Part shown: piece by piece, positions 47,134-56,677 of the stretch | Layout of the letters: the number at the start of each line of letters is the position of its first letter | How positions within the stretch are numbered: the first letter of the stretch is position 1 | Assembly: GCA_005880915.1 (NCBI GenBank) | Contig: VBIW01000035.1 | Coordinates: forward strand, 1 to 64,000 | Direction of reading: 5' to 3' | DNA length: 64,000 bases | Origin: Chloroflexota bacterium | Lineage (GTDB): Bacteria > Chloroflexota > Dormibacteria > Dormibacterales > Dormibacteraceae | Position numbers and translations under genes: made by a program | The notes under the pieces: model-generated | The model's database searches: none | Seen by the model: the letters and a program-made list of their open reading frames with translations, nothing else | What the model was told of the DNA's origin: nothing

Positions 47134-48276
47134 GTGAGCCGATTCGCCATCGATGTGACTGCCTGCTGGCGGCCCCAGCGGGTGGGGATGCTGACGGTGG
47201 CGGTGGAGCTGTCCAGGGCGCTAGTCGCCAACCGCTCGGGTGATGACTTCGTGCTCCTGTGCAGCCGCGAGCGGCCAGAGGGGCTGCAAGGCGCCGACTG
47301 CGAGGCGGTGCTGTCTCCGTACCGCCACGAGCTGGCCTTGAAGTCGCGCTGGATCCCGGCGATCGAACCCAAGCTGCAGAGCGACGCCATTCTTTATCCG
47401 TACTGGCCCAGCCCGCCTGTGCGCCGGCCTGGCGCCCCGCCGGCGGCGATCTTCGTCCACGACCTCGCCTTCCGCATCCGGCCGGCGGAGGTGCCCTGGC
47501 AGCAGCGCCTGTACTTCCGCACCGTCCTTCCGCCGGCGCTCCGCGGCGCGGCGGCGGTACTGGTGCCGTCCGAGTCGACGCGGCGAGACCTGCTGAAGCT
47601 TTACCCGATCCCCGGCCTGGAGCAAAGGGTCGAGGTGATCTCCGAAGGCCTGCCGCCCGCGGTGGACCCCGGGCCGCTTCCGGAAGGCATCGAGCCCGGA
47701 TTCATCCTCGCGGTCGGCACCGTCGAACCGCGCAAGAACTACGCGCGGCTGCTCGTCGCGTACCGCCAGCTGCGCGGGCGGCATGGTTCGCTCCCCTTCA
47801 TCATCAACGGACGTCCTGGAGTCCCAGAGCTGGTCATAGCGGGACGGCCGGGATGGGCTTACGGGGATACCCTCCAACGAATCGCTTCCGAGCCCGGAGT
47901 TCGCTACCTCGGACACGTCGACGAGCCCACGCTGGCGGCTCTGTACGCGGCGGCCTCGGTCCTTGCCTTCCCGAGCCTCTACGAGGGCTTCGGCCTCCCG
48001 CTGCTCGAGGCGATGGCGCGCGGGATCCCGGCGGTGGTGGGTACCGCCGGCGCCCTGCCAGAGCTGGCGCTTGGCGCAGCGATCTCGGTCGACGCCGACG
48101 ATTCCAACGCGATCGCGGGTGCTCTCGAGCGGCTGCTCGCCGACGACGGCTTGCGCATCAAGCTCGGCGAGGAAGGGAAGCGACGCGCGAAGGGTTATAC
48201 CTGGGCGAACGCAGCCAGGAGCACGCTGGCCGTCCTACGGCGGATCGGTCAGGGTTCGGAGCGAAAGGTGGCCTAG
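47134..48276 (+). CDS. GT4-family glycosyltransferase
   Basis: FILAVGTVEPRKNYARLLVAYRQL...VRYLGHVDEPTLAALYAAASVLAFPSLYEGFGLPLLEAMARGIPAVV; GTG start. Confidence 0.88.
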   Translation: MSRFAIDVTACWRPQRVGMLTVAVELSRALVANRSGDDFVLLCSRERPEGLQGADCEAVLSPYRHELALKSRWIPAIEPKLQSDAILYPYWPSPPVRRPGAPPAAIFVHDLAFRIRPAEVPWQQRLYFRTVLPPALRGAAAVLVPSESTRRDLLKLYPIPGLEQRVEVISEGLPPAVDPGPLPEGIEPGFILAVGTVEPRKNYARLLVAYRQLRGRHGSLPFIINGRPGVPELVIAGRPGWAYGDTLQRIASEPGVRYLGHVDEPTLAALYAAASVLAFPSLYEGFGLPLLEAMARGIPAVVGTAGALPELALGAAISVDADDSNAIAGALERLLADDGLRIKLGEEGKRRAKGYTWANAARSTLAVLRRIGQGSERKVA

Positions 48277-49845
48277 TTGAAAGAACGTATCTCGGTCCTC
48301 GCCCTCGTCGATGGCAGGCTGCCGCTCGACGTACGGCGCTTCGACGTGGAGACCGGCACGGATGTCGCATCCGCGCGGCAGGTCATTGTTGTCGCAGCGG
48401 ATCGGTCCATCAGTGCCCCAGAGGCGGATATCGTTCGCGACTTCGTGGGGCGGGGCGGCGGGCTCGTCCTGCTCGGTGACTCGCTTGCCGCGTGGTCCTC
48501 GATGCAACCAATCCGCGAGATGGCCGGCTGGGTCCCATCAGGCCCTGGACCACGGACCGAGCTCATTGTCCGGCCGGATCCGAATCACCCGGTGACGCAG
48601 CGTATTGATCCCGAATGGAAGATCCGCGAGAGGCTGTACACGTCGGAGGGGCCTCCGCTCGAGGCCTCCATCCTCCTCCGCACGAGCTGGCGCTACACGG
48701 AGCAGGTCGTCGCGTACGAGCGTCAATTCGGCGATGGGCGATTTGTTTACGTCGGCCTCCATGACGATGGGAGCCCGACCTTCGAGCAGCTGATCGGCCG
48801 TCTCGTTCTCTTCGCCGCGGGCCGGACGGCACCTCAGCCGCTTGGAGTGGGCCTGCTCGGCTATGGTGCGATCGGCCGCGAGCACGCCGCCTCCATCGCG
48901 GCGACAAGCGGCCTGCGCCTGGCGGGTGTCTGCGACATATCGCCCCAGCGGCGTCAGGCGGCGGCGAGTGAGTGGTCAGTCACTGTGCATGCTCACCAGG
49001 AGGAGATGCTCAACGATCCCGACGTCGGCCTCGTAGTCGTGGGCACACCTCCCAGCGCGCACGCTGACCCGGTCCTGGCGGCCCTCGACGCGGGCAAGCA
49101 CGTGGTCTGCGAGAAGCCTTTCGGGCTGCACCTGGAAGAGGTCGACCGGATGATCGACGCAGCGGCGTCGCGCGGCCTCGTGCTCACCGTGTTTCAGAGC
49201 AGGCGGTGGGATCCCGACTACCTCGCGATGCGCGAAGTCGCGCGCTCCGGCCGCATCGGCGAACCCTTCTACATGGAGTCGTTCATCGGCGGTCACGGCC
49301 ATCCGTGCGATTTCTGGCACAGCCATGAAACCATCTCCGGCGGGACCATCTATGACTGGGGCTCGCACTACTTCGACTGGATCCTTCAGCTCTTTGCGGA
49401 TCGGGTGCAGACGGTAGCCGCCGATGCGCACAAGCGTGTTTGGCACGACGTGACGAACGCGGACCAGGTTCGCGTCGACCTGAAGTTTGCCGGCGGCGCG
49501 CAGGCGATGTTTCTCCAGTCCGAGATCGCCGCAGCGCGCAAGCCCAAGTGGTACCTGCTCGGGACCGCGGGCGCGGTCGTCGGGGAGTGGCGCGACGAGG
49601 CGGTGCCCGCTGACTTTCCGGCGCGCGTCAAGGTGTTCCGCGCCGCGCAAGAAGGAGCGCACGAGGAGCTTCTGAGCCTTCCACGCCGCGACGAGCACGG
49701 GTTCTACCGCAACCTCGCCGATCACCTGGCCTGGGACGAACCGCTAGCGGTCACACCCGACGAAGCGCGACGCACGGTGGCGGTGATGGAGGCAGCGACG
49801 AGGTCGATCGCGCAGGGCGGCGCTCCACTCAAGGTCGAGATATAG
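48277..49845 (+). CDS. N-terminal ThuA-like domain fused to Gfo/Idh/MocA-family oxidoreductase
   Basis: N-terminal ~180 aa (FVGRGGGLVLLGDS...FVYVGLHDDG) then GVGLLGYGAIGREHAASIAATSGLRLAGVCD...HVVCEKPF...YDWGSHYFDWILQL. Confidence 0.82.
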   Translation: MKERISVLALVDGRLPLDVRRFDVETGTDVASARQVIVVAADRSISAPEADIVRDFVGRGGGLVLLGDSLAAWSSMQPIREMAGWVPSGPGPRTELIVRPDPNHPVTQRIDPEWKIRERLYTSEGPPLEASILLRTSWRYTEQVVAYERQFGDGRFVYVGLHDDGSPTFEQLIGRLVLFAAGRTAPQPLGVGLLGYGAIGREHAASIAATSGLRLAGVCDISPQRRQAAASEWSVTVHAHQEEMLNDPDVGLVVVGTPPSAHADPVLAALDAGKHVVCEKPFGLHLEEVDRMIDAAASRGLVLTVFQSRRWDPDYLAMREVARSGRIGEPFYMESFIGGHGHPCDFWHSHETISGGTIYDWGSHYFDWILQLFADRVQTVAADAHKRVWHDVTNADQVRVDLKFAGGAQAMFLQSEIAAARKPKWYLLGTAGAVVGEWRDEAVPADFPARVKVFRAAQEGAHEELLSLPRRDEHGFYRNLADHLAWDEPLAVTPDEARRTVAVMEAATRSIAQGGAPLKVEI

Positions 49846-49937
49846 GCGCGGGCCGCGTCGGATGGGGTGTCCTCGGCGCGGCCGACATCGCCCGCAAGGC
49901 TCTACTGCCGGCGATCGCCGCATCCAGCAACGGCAGG

Positions 49938-50735
49938 GTGGCGGCAATGGCGAGCAGGGCTCCTGAGCGAGCCCGCGAGATGCTCGCCCCGTACGCCGAG
50001 GCGCAGGTTTGCGATTCGTACGAGGCGCTGCTCGAGCAGCCGGACGTCGACGCCATCTACATCCCGCTCGTCAACAGCCTGCACAGTGACTGGACGCTGC
50101 GCGCCGTTGCCGCGGGCAAGCACGTGCTGTGCGAGAAGCCGCTGGCCATGAACGCGGCGGAGGCCGAACAGATGGCGACCGCGGCCGCGGCCGCGGGCAA
50201 GCTCGTCATGGAGGCGTTCATGTACCGCTTCAACCCGGAGATGCGCGCTTTCGTGGAATCGGTCCGCGATCCCTTACACGTTCAGGCGAGCTTCGGCTTT
50301 CGTCTGAGCGACAGCGCCAACTACCGCATGCACGCCGCGCTTGGCGGTGGTGCGCTGCTCGACGTCGGCTGCTATGTGGTCAGCATCGCGCGATGGATCC
50401 TCGGCGAGCCGGTCGAGGTGCTGGCTCGCGGCCGCGTCGAGCACGGCGTCGACATGACGGTGAGCTCGCTGCTCACGTTTTCGACCGGAGCGACCGCCTC
50501 GCTCTGGGCAAGCTTTGAATCACCCGAGGAACAAGACCTCACGGTCGTCACTCGGGAAGCCGTGCAACGTCGCGAGAGGCCTTTCACCGCGGGTCATCCC
50601 GACGACCCGTACAGATTGATGGTCGAGTCGTTCGGCGAGAGTGTTCTGCATGACCACCCGCCAGCCCTCCCACTGAGCGACTCGATCGCGAACATGCGGG
50701 TCCTTGACCGGATCCGCCGGGCGTTCAGCCCTTGA
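49938..50735 (+). CDS. Gfo/Idh/MocA-family oxidoreductase (N-terminus probably extends to ~49842)
   Basis: YIPLVNSLHSDWTLRAVAAGKHVLCEKPLAMNAAEAEQM...EAFMYRFNPEM...GGGALLDVGCY; GWGVLGAADIARKALLPAI lies in frame upstream. Confidence 0.88.
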   Translation: MAAMASRAPERAREMLAPYAEAQVCDSYEALLEQPDVDAIYIPLVNSLHSDWTLRAVAAGKHVLCEKPLAMNAAEAEQMATAAAAAGKLVMEAFMYRFNPEMRAFVESVRDPLHVQASFGFRLSDSANYRMHAALGGGALLDVGCYVVSIARWILGEPVEVLARGRVEHGVDMTVSSLLTFSTGATASLWASFESPEEQDLTVVTREAVQRRERPFTAGHPDDPYRLMVESFGESVLHDHPPALPLSDSIANMRVLDRIRRAFSP

Positions 50736-51303
50736 TGAGCTTCTGGAAGCGCGGATCGTCATGCAGCGCCACCAGGTCGGGGTCTTTCGCGCTTAGCTCC
50801 ATCATGTCCGGGCGAGCGGGCAAGACTTCGCCCAGGAGGTCCAGCGCCTCCTCGGAACGGCCCTGGCGCGCTCGTGCACATGCAAGGTTATAGGTCACTG
50901 TGTGCATGATCAGTGGCGGCGCGCCGGCGTCCTTCATGTCTGAGTAGGCGCTCTCGAACAACGCGTTCGCGCGATCCTGCTCGCCGTTCTCATTCAGATA
51001 CGCGAACAGGTGCGTCCGAGGGTGAATGAAGCTGCTGCGCAGCACCGCCTCGGTGGTGTTGCCGGCCGCATACCACCGGAAGGGCTGCTCGCCGAGACTT
51101 CGATAGAGCTCGATGATCTCGCCAAGCAGGTGGTCTGATCTGGCTGCCGCGTCGGCCAGTGGAGTGCCGATTCCACTGGCAAGCTCCGCATCGTTGAACT
51201 CGTTCTGGCGCTCGATCGGCGGCGGCGGCGTAGGCGTTTTGCCCTCGGCGAGCTCGGTCAGCGAGTTGCGCATCCTCTCTCGCCACATGCCCAGGTGAAA
51301 CAT
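50725..51303 (-). CDS. DinB/ClbS-like N-terminal region with TPR-like C-terminus (N-terminus probably extends to ~51423)
   Basis: APKGWPAALVMFHLGMWRERMRNSL in frame upstream of and across the ATG; YNLACARARQGRSEEALDLLGEVL. Confidence 0.5.
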   Translation of the reverse strand: MFHLGMWRERMRNSLTELAEGKTPTPPPPIERQNEFNDAELASGIGTPLADAAARSDHLLGEIIELYRSLGEQPFRWYAAGNTTEAVLRSSFIHPRTHLFAYLNENGEQDRANALFESAYSDMKDAGAPPLIMHTVTYNLACARARQGRSEEALDLLGEVLPARPDMMELSAKDPDLVALHDDPRFQKLIKG

Positions 51304-51415
51304 GACCAGCGCCGCGGGCCAACCCTTTGGGGCTGACTCAGTCCGGCGCGCCTGATCGACAAACTCCTGCTCGACTTTGCGCTCGCTCTCGAGCGCGCGA
51401 CGGACGGCGTCGGTG

Positions 51416-52297
51416 TCAGGCAGGGGTCATGTCCATGGTCTGGGTGCCCTTGAACGTGATCGGGCCTGTCAGCCCCGGGGTCGTGGCGCCTGCGGCCATG
51501 TTCAGGCTCATCGTGGCATCGACGCCGCCGGTCGAGTGGCTCTTCAGGACCCTGCGGCCACTCGCGTCGACCCATGAGGTCACGTCAGAGGTGGTCGTTC
51601 CTTTCATGCTCAGGCCCTGCAGACCGCTGCTGCCGCCGGTCGGAAACAACGAGGTGCCTCCCCCCGCCGCGGACATATCGATGGTGAGGTCGATTGTGCC
51701 TTTGATGTTGCTCTCGACGACGGCAGTGCTGACGCCGCCGACCTTTTCGTCTCGGAGGTACTTGTTATTCGTGGTGACGTGGCTCGCCCCGGAGCCGACC
51801 GGATTCGGAGAGTCGTAATTCTTCGTCCATGTGTCGCCGGGCTTGACCGCGGTGTCGGGCAGGATCGCCGTCACCAGGCCACCCTGGGACCCTGGGAGCC
51901 CGGGCAGGGTGTAGTTCCCGAGCGAGCTGCCGCTGACACTCACGATCCTTCCATCGGATGTGACCTTCATCTCAGCGGTCGAGGACGTGGTGGTGGTCGT
52001 GGTGTTGCTGACCCCATTTGCCGTCGTCTTCACTGACAGATCAGTTACTGCGACCGCGATCGTCGCCGTGCCGCTCGCGTCGACCGACTTCACCGTCATT
52101 GCCTCTTTCGCGGTCATGTCGAGGTCGACCGGGATCGACATTCCCTGCATGCCGATCGTGTACTTGAAGGCGGCGTGGTAGCCGTATTTGTAGGTGTCGC
52201 CGGCCTTGTAGGCCAGCTTCAGCGTCTGAGCCTGAACCCCGATCGAGCCGCAGGCGGCGACCAGGAACAGCGCGAGGACAATCGCTAACCGACGCAC
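51416..52297 (-). CDS. Predicted lipoprotein (DUF6263-like)
   Basis: MRRLAIVLALFLVAACGSIG lipobox; 293 aa with Thr/Ser-rich region and YKAGDTYKYGYHAAFKYTIGMQG. Confidence 0.6.
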   Translation of the reverse strand: MRRLAIVLALFLVAACGSIGVQAQTLKLAYKAGDTYKYGYHAAFKYTIGMQGMSIPVDLDMTAKEAMTVKSVDASGTATIAVAVTDLSVKTTANGVSNTTTTTTSSTAEMKVTSDGRIVSVSGSSLGNYTLPGLPGSQGGLVTAILPDTAVKPGDTWTKNYDSPNPVGSGASHVTTNNKYLRDEKVGGVSTAVVESNIKGTIDLTIDMSAAGGGTSLFPTGGSSGLQGLSMKGTTTSDVTSWVDASGRRVLKSHSTGGVDATMSLNMAAGATTPGLTGPITFKGTQTMDMTPA

Positions 52298-52336
52298 GAC
52301 CCCAGCATACCCACCGGTTCTGGCTACGCCGCCGAT

Positions 52337-55300
52337 TTAGGCGGGGTTTCGGGTGGCGGTTTCAGCGGCTTCCTCAGGCGCCGCCGCGACCTGCGGCTGC
52401 GGAGGTGCGACGGGCACGATCTGCCGGAAACGGCGCGCTGCTTCCGCCCAGCTCGCCAGCATCTCCGCGGCCACCCGGCTGCCCGTGCGCGCGAGGTGCT
52501 CCTCGACCAGAGCCCTGAGCTCTTCAGCATCCTCGGCGGGGACTTCGCGCGCGACCACGCTGTCGGCGTTGAGCTGGCGCCATTCGACCAGGTAGGCCGT
52601 GCCTCCGGTCATCCCGGCGCCCGCGTTCCAGCCCACGGGGCCGAGGGCGACGGCCACCCCGCCTGTCATGTATTCGCAGAAGTGGTCGCCTGCGCCCTCG
52701 ACCACTGCGACCGCGCCCGAGTTGCGAACGCAGAAGCGCTCACCGGCGCGGCCGGCGATGAAGAGCTTGCCGCCGGTTGCGCCGTAGCAGATCGTGTTGC
52801 CCGCGAGCACCGGGTCGTCCGTCGAGTCGTTGCCAAACGGACGGATCGCAATCACGCCTCCGCCCATGCCTTTGCCCACATAGTCCTGCGCCTGGCCCTC
52901 GAGGCGAAGCTCGACGCCTTCGTCGAGAAACGCGCCGAAGCTCTGGCCCGCGCTGCCGCGATACTCGCGGCGTTCGCCGCGTGAGAGGGAAGCGCCCACG
53001 GTCCGCTGCGAGTTGTCGATGTCTCCCGTCTCCGGCGCCGGCGGGGGAACGTCGCCGTTGCGATACCACGCGCGACGCCGCGGCAGCGAGGTGTCGGTGG
53101 CTGCAAGGACGAAGGAAAGGTCGAGCCTTGCCTTGGGGTCCTGGTCGAGCAGCTCGACGTGGCCCACGATCTCGTCGAGGGACCGCGCGCCCAGCCGCGC
53201 CAGGTGCTCACGCACCTCCTCGGCGATCAGGAACAGGTAGTTCACGACGTGCTCCGGCTTGCCTTCGAATTTCGCGCGAAGATCTTCGCGCTGCGTGGCG
53301 ATACCTGTCGGGCATGTGTTGAGGTGGCACTGCCGCGCCATGTCGCAGCCGAGCGCCACGAGCACGCCGGTGCCGAAGCCGAACTCTTCGGCGCCGAGCA
53401 GGGCGGCGACGACGATGTCGCGTCCGCTGCGCAGGCCGCCGTCCGTGCGAAGGCTCACCCGCTCGCGCAGGCGGTTCGACACCAGCACCTGCTGCGCTTC
53501 GGCGAGGCCCAGCTCCCATGGCGAGCCGGCGTTCTTGATCGACGACAGCGGCGACGCGCCGGTGCCGCCGTCATGACCCGAGATGAGGATGTAGTCGGCG
53601 TGCGCCTTCGCGACTCCCGCCGCGATGGTGCCGACGCCCGCCTCGGAGACGAGCTTCACGCCCACGCGCGCGGTCGGGTTGACCGTCTTCAGGTCGTGGA
53701 TGAGCTGCGCCAGGTCCTCGATCGAGTAGATGTCGTGGTGGGGCGGCGGGGAGATGAGCTGCATGCCGGGCTGCGCGTGGCGTAGCCGTGCGATCAGGCT
53801 CGTGACCTTGAGACCCGGAAGCTGCCCACCCTCGCCAGGCTTGGAACCCTGGGCGATCTTGATCTCCAGCTCTTCCGCCCGCTTGAGGTAACTCGGGGTG
53901 ACGCCGAAACGGGCGCTGGCGACCTGCTTGACCTTGTTGTCGCGACGGATTCCGCCGTCGTCGGTGTAGTTGTCGGGGTCTTCGCCCCCCTCGCCCGAGT
54001 TGGAGCGCGCGCCCACCTGGTTCATGGCAATCGCCAGCGCTGAATGGGCCTCAGGTGAAAGAGCGCCCAGCGACATTGCTGTGCTGACGAATCGCTTGAC
54101 GATGTCCGACGCCGGCTCCACCTCAGCAAGCGGAACCGGCTGCGTACATTCCTTGACCTGGATGAGCTCGCGCAGCGACTGCGGCTCGCCCATGCTCGAG
54201 AGGCGCCGCCACTCGCGGTACGCCTCGGGGTCTGCGGTCTGCGCGGCCTTCTGCGCCGCGCGCACGGCTGTGGGGTTATATGCGTGATGCTCGCCGGCCT
54301 TGCGAAAGCGAACGCGGCCGTGGTCGGGCAGGGCGGGCGGCCGCGCGCGGGCCGCGTCATCGATGTCATCGAGGTCTGCGCCGCCGATGCGCGAGGGCAC
54401 GGAGGGGAAGCACAGACGCATCACCTCGGCGCCAAGACCCAGCGCCTCGAGCACCTCGGCGCCGCGGTAGCTGGTCACGCATGAGATGCCCATCTTCGCC
54501 ATCACTTTGAGCAGCCCGGCCTCGAGCGCCTTGCGATATTTGGCAATCGCGTCTTCCCCGCTTGGCGGGGAAGTACCCGGCGAAGCCGGGGGATGGGGCT
54601 GCGCCGCACTTGCAAAAGCGAGATATGGATGAACCGCCGTTGCGCCGATCGTGATCAGGCACGCCACGTCGTGCACGTCCACGGCGTCGCCGGCGATTGC
54701 GACGAGGTCGGTCGACATGCGGCGGCCGGTGGCCAGGAGGTGGGAGTGCACCGCGCCGACAGCAAGCGCCATCGGCACCGGCAGCCGGTGTTGTGCCGAG
54801 CGCCGGTCGCTCAGCGCGATCACGCCGTGGACTTCGCTTGCTTCGCGGCACAACCGGAGCAGCGCGTCGCGCAGCGTTTCATCCGGCGCGTACGTCGCGT
54901 CGAGCACGACCGCGTCCTCCAGCACCCGCGCCAGCTCGGCCGCGCCGAGCACCGGGGATTCGAGCTCCAGCAGCTTGCCGTCCGTGGGAACTGCAGGGTG
55001 GTGGCGACGCAAAAGGTCTCGGTCGGCGCCGCCTTCAGGCTCAAGAGTCCGCTCGCGCGAACCGAGCAGGATGCGCAGCGACATCACCGCCTTTTCGCGC
55101 AGCGGGTCGATAGCGGGGTTGGTGACCTGGGCGAACCGCTGTCTCAGATAGCCGTACACACGGCGCGGCGTCCGGCCAAGGGGAGCGATCGGAATGTCGT
55201 CGCCCATGGAGTAGACCGGCTCGGCGGCGGACTCGGCCATGACGTCGACCACGAACTTCACATCCTCGAAACCCCAACCATGCAGCGCGTGCTGCGCGGG

Positions 55301-56596
55301 GAGGTCCTCGAGCGGCTCCAGGTCGACGTGGTGGCGCTCGACCGGGACGAGGGTCCGGTCGGCAAGCATGCCGTAGTCGTGGCGCGAGGCGGCGCGTTCC
55401 TTGGCGTCGCCGTCGCGCAGCAGCGAACCGTCGCGCGTATCGACGAGCAGCATCTGGCCGGGGCCGAGACGGCCGCGCTCCACCACATCTTCGGGTGCCA
55501 TCGCCACGACGCCGGCCTCCGACGCCGCGGCCACCACGCCTTGCCTCGTGCGCTGCCAGCGCAGGGGCCGCAGGCCGTTGCGGTCGAGGGCGGCCCCGAC
55601 CACGATTCCGTCGCTGAACGCCAGCGCCGCCGGGCCGTCCCATGGCTCGAAGCGGATTGATTGGTAGCGGTAGAAGTCCCGCACCTTTGCCGCGAGGTCA
55701 CCGCGCCCTTCCCACGCGTCGGGCACAAGGCTCATCAGGGCCTCGCTGACCTCCCATCCCCGCTGGACCAGAAGCTCGAGCGCGTTGTCGAGGGAGGCGG
55801 AATCAGACCCTTCCGGCCAGATCGCGCCCCGCAGCTCGGGCTCGAGCTCCGCCTCACGGGCGCGCATCCAGGCTCGGTTGCCCGTGACGGTGTTGATCTC
55901 GCCGTTGTGCGCGAGCATCCGGAACGGCTGCGCGAGCCGCCAGTCGGGCATGGTGTTGGTCGAGTAGCGCTGGTGAAACACGGCGAGGCGGCTCTCACAC
56001 GCGTCGTCGCCCAGGTCGAGGTAAAAGTCGGCGAGTCGAGTCCCCGCCATCAAGCCCTTGTAGACGAGCGTCCGGCTCGACCACGAGGCGATGTACATGC
56101 GCACGTTCTTCGCGACGGCTTCGTTCTCGGCACGACGTCGGGCCAGGTACAGCCGTCGCTCCCACTCGTCGGGATCGAGGCCGGGGTTTTCGAGCAGGCC
56201 GTGCCAGATCGCCGGCATCGTCTCGCGTGCTCGTGTGCCGAGGCTGTCGGGGTCGAGGGGCACGGCTCGCCAAGCCCCCACGCGCATGCCGACGCCGGCG
56301 GCGGCATCTTCGACCAGGGCGCGTGCCCTGTCGTCCCACTCGAAGAGCGCGGCCACGGCGAATTGCCCGCCGAGCAGGCGGTGCGGAACCTGGATCAACA
56401 GGCCGGCGCCGTCGCCGCTCTTGCCATCGGCATCCAGACCGCCGCGGTGCGCCAGGCGCGCAAGGGCGCCCACGCCTAGGTCGACCGCCTCGTGGCCAAG
56501 CTCGGGGGTGGCGACAAAACCCATGCCGCAGGCCGCGCGGGACTCGGGGAGGTCTCCCGGCCAGGCGAGACGCGAAGGAGTAAGGCTGGGGGGCAC
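52337..56596 (-). CDS. gltB: Glutamate synthase large subunit
   Basis: 1419 aa; CGMGFVATPELGHEAVDLGVGALARLAHRGGLDADGKSGDGAGLL, KPGEGGQLPGLKV, ISPPPHHDIYSIEDLAQLIHDLK, CHLNTCPTGIATQ. Confidence 0.95.
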   Translation of the reverse strand: MPPSLTPSRLAWPGDLPESRAACGMGFVATPELGHEAVDLGVGALARLAHRGGLDADGKSGDGAGLLIQVPHRLLGGQFAVAALFEWDDRARALVEDAAAGVGMRVGAWRAVPLDPDSLGTRARETMPAIWHGLLENPGLDPDEWERRLYLARRRAENEAVAKNVRMYIASWSSRTLVYKGLMAGTRLADFYLDLGDDACESRLAVFHQRYSTNTMPDWRLAQPFRMLAHNGEINTVTGNRAWMRAREAELEPELRGAIWPEGSDSASLDNALELLVQRGWEVSEALMSLVPDAWEGRGDLAAKVRDFYRYQSIRFEPWDGPAALAFSDGIVVGAALDRNGLRPLRWQRTRQGVVAAASEAGVVAMAPEDVVERGRLGPGQMLLVDTRDGSLLRDGDAKERAASRHDYGMLADRTLVPVERHHVDLEPLEDLPAQHALHGWGFEDVKFVVDVMAESAAEPVYSMGDDIPIAPLGRTPRRVYGYLRQRFAQVTNPAIDPLREKAVMSLRILLGSRERTLEPEGGADRDLLRRHHPAVPTDGKLLELESPVLGAAELARVLEDAVVLDATYAPDETLRDALLRLCREASEVHGVIALSDRRSAQHRLPVPMALAVGAVHSHLLATGRRMSTDLVAIAGDAVDVHDVACLITIGATAVHPYLAFASAAQPHPPASPGTSPPSGEDAIAKYRKALEAGLLKVMAKMGISCVTSYRGAEVLEALGLGAEVMRLCFPSVPSRIGGADLDDIDDAARARPPALPDHGRVRFRKAGEHHAYNPTAVRAAQKAAQTADPEAYREWRRLSSMGEPQSLRELIQVKECTQPVPLAEVEPASDIVKRFVSTAMSLGALSPEAHSALAIAMNQVGARSNSGEGGEDPDNYTDDGGIRRDNKVKQVASARFGVTPSYLKRAEELEIKIAQGSKPGEGGQLPGLKVTSLIARLRHAQPGMQLISPPPHHDIYSIEDLAQLIHDLKTVNPTARVGVKLVSEAGVGTIAAGVAKAHADYILISGHDGGTGASPLSSIKNAGSPWELGLAEAQQVLVSNRLRERVSLRTDGGLRSGRDIVVAALLGAEEFGFGTGVLVALGCDMARQCHLNTCPTGIATQREDLRAKFEGKPEHVVNYLFLIAEEVREHLARLGARSLDEIVGHVELLDQDPKARLDLSFVLAATDTSLPRRRAWYRNGDVPPPAPETGDIDNSQRTVGASLSRGERREYRGSAGQSFGAFLDEGVELRLEGQAQDYVGKGMGGGVIAIRPFGNDSTDDPVLAGNTICYGATGGKLFIAGRAGERFCVRNSGAVAVVEGAGDHFCEYMTGGVAVALGPVGWNAGAGMTGGTAYLVEWRQLNADSVVAREVPAEDAEELRALVEEHLARTGSRVAAEMLASWAEAARRFRQIVPVAPPQPQVAAAPEEAAETATRNPA
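54553..54590. repeat. Double palindrome element inside gltB
   Basis: CTTCCCCGC-ttg-GCGGGGAAG followed by CCCGGC-gaa-GCCGGG. Confidence 0.65.
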
Positions 56597-56677
56597 TGGT
56601 CGGGAACGGTAGCGGGCTCAGGCTTGAGGAACTAGTGTGCCGCTGACAAAAAAGCGGCCAAGTTTGTTATGTGGTCT

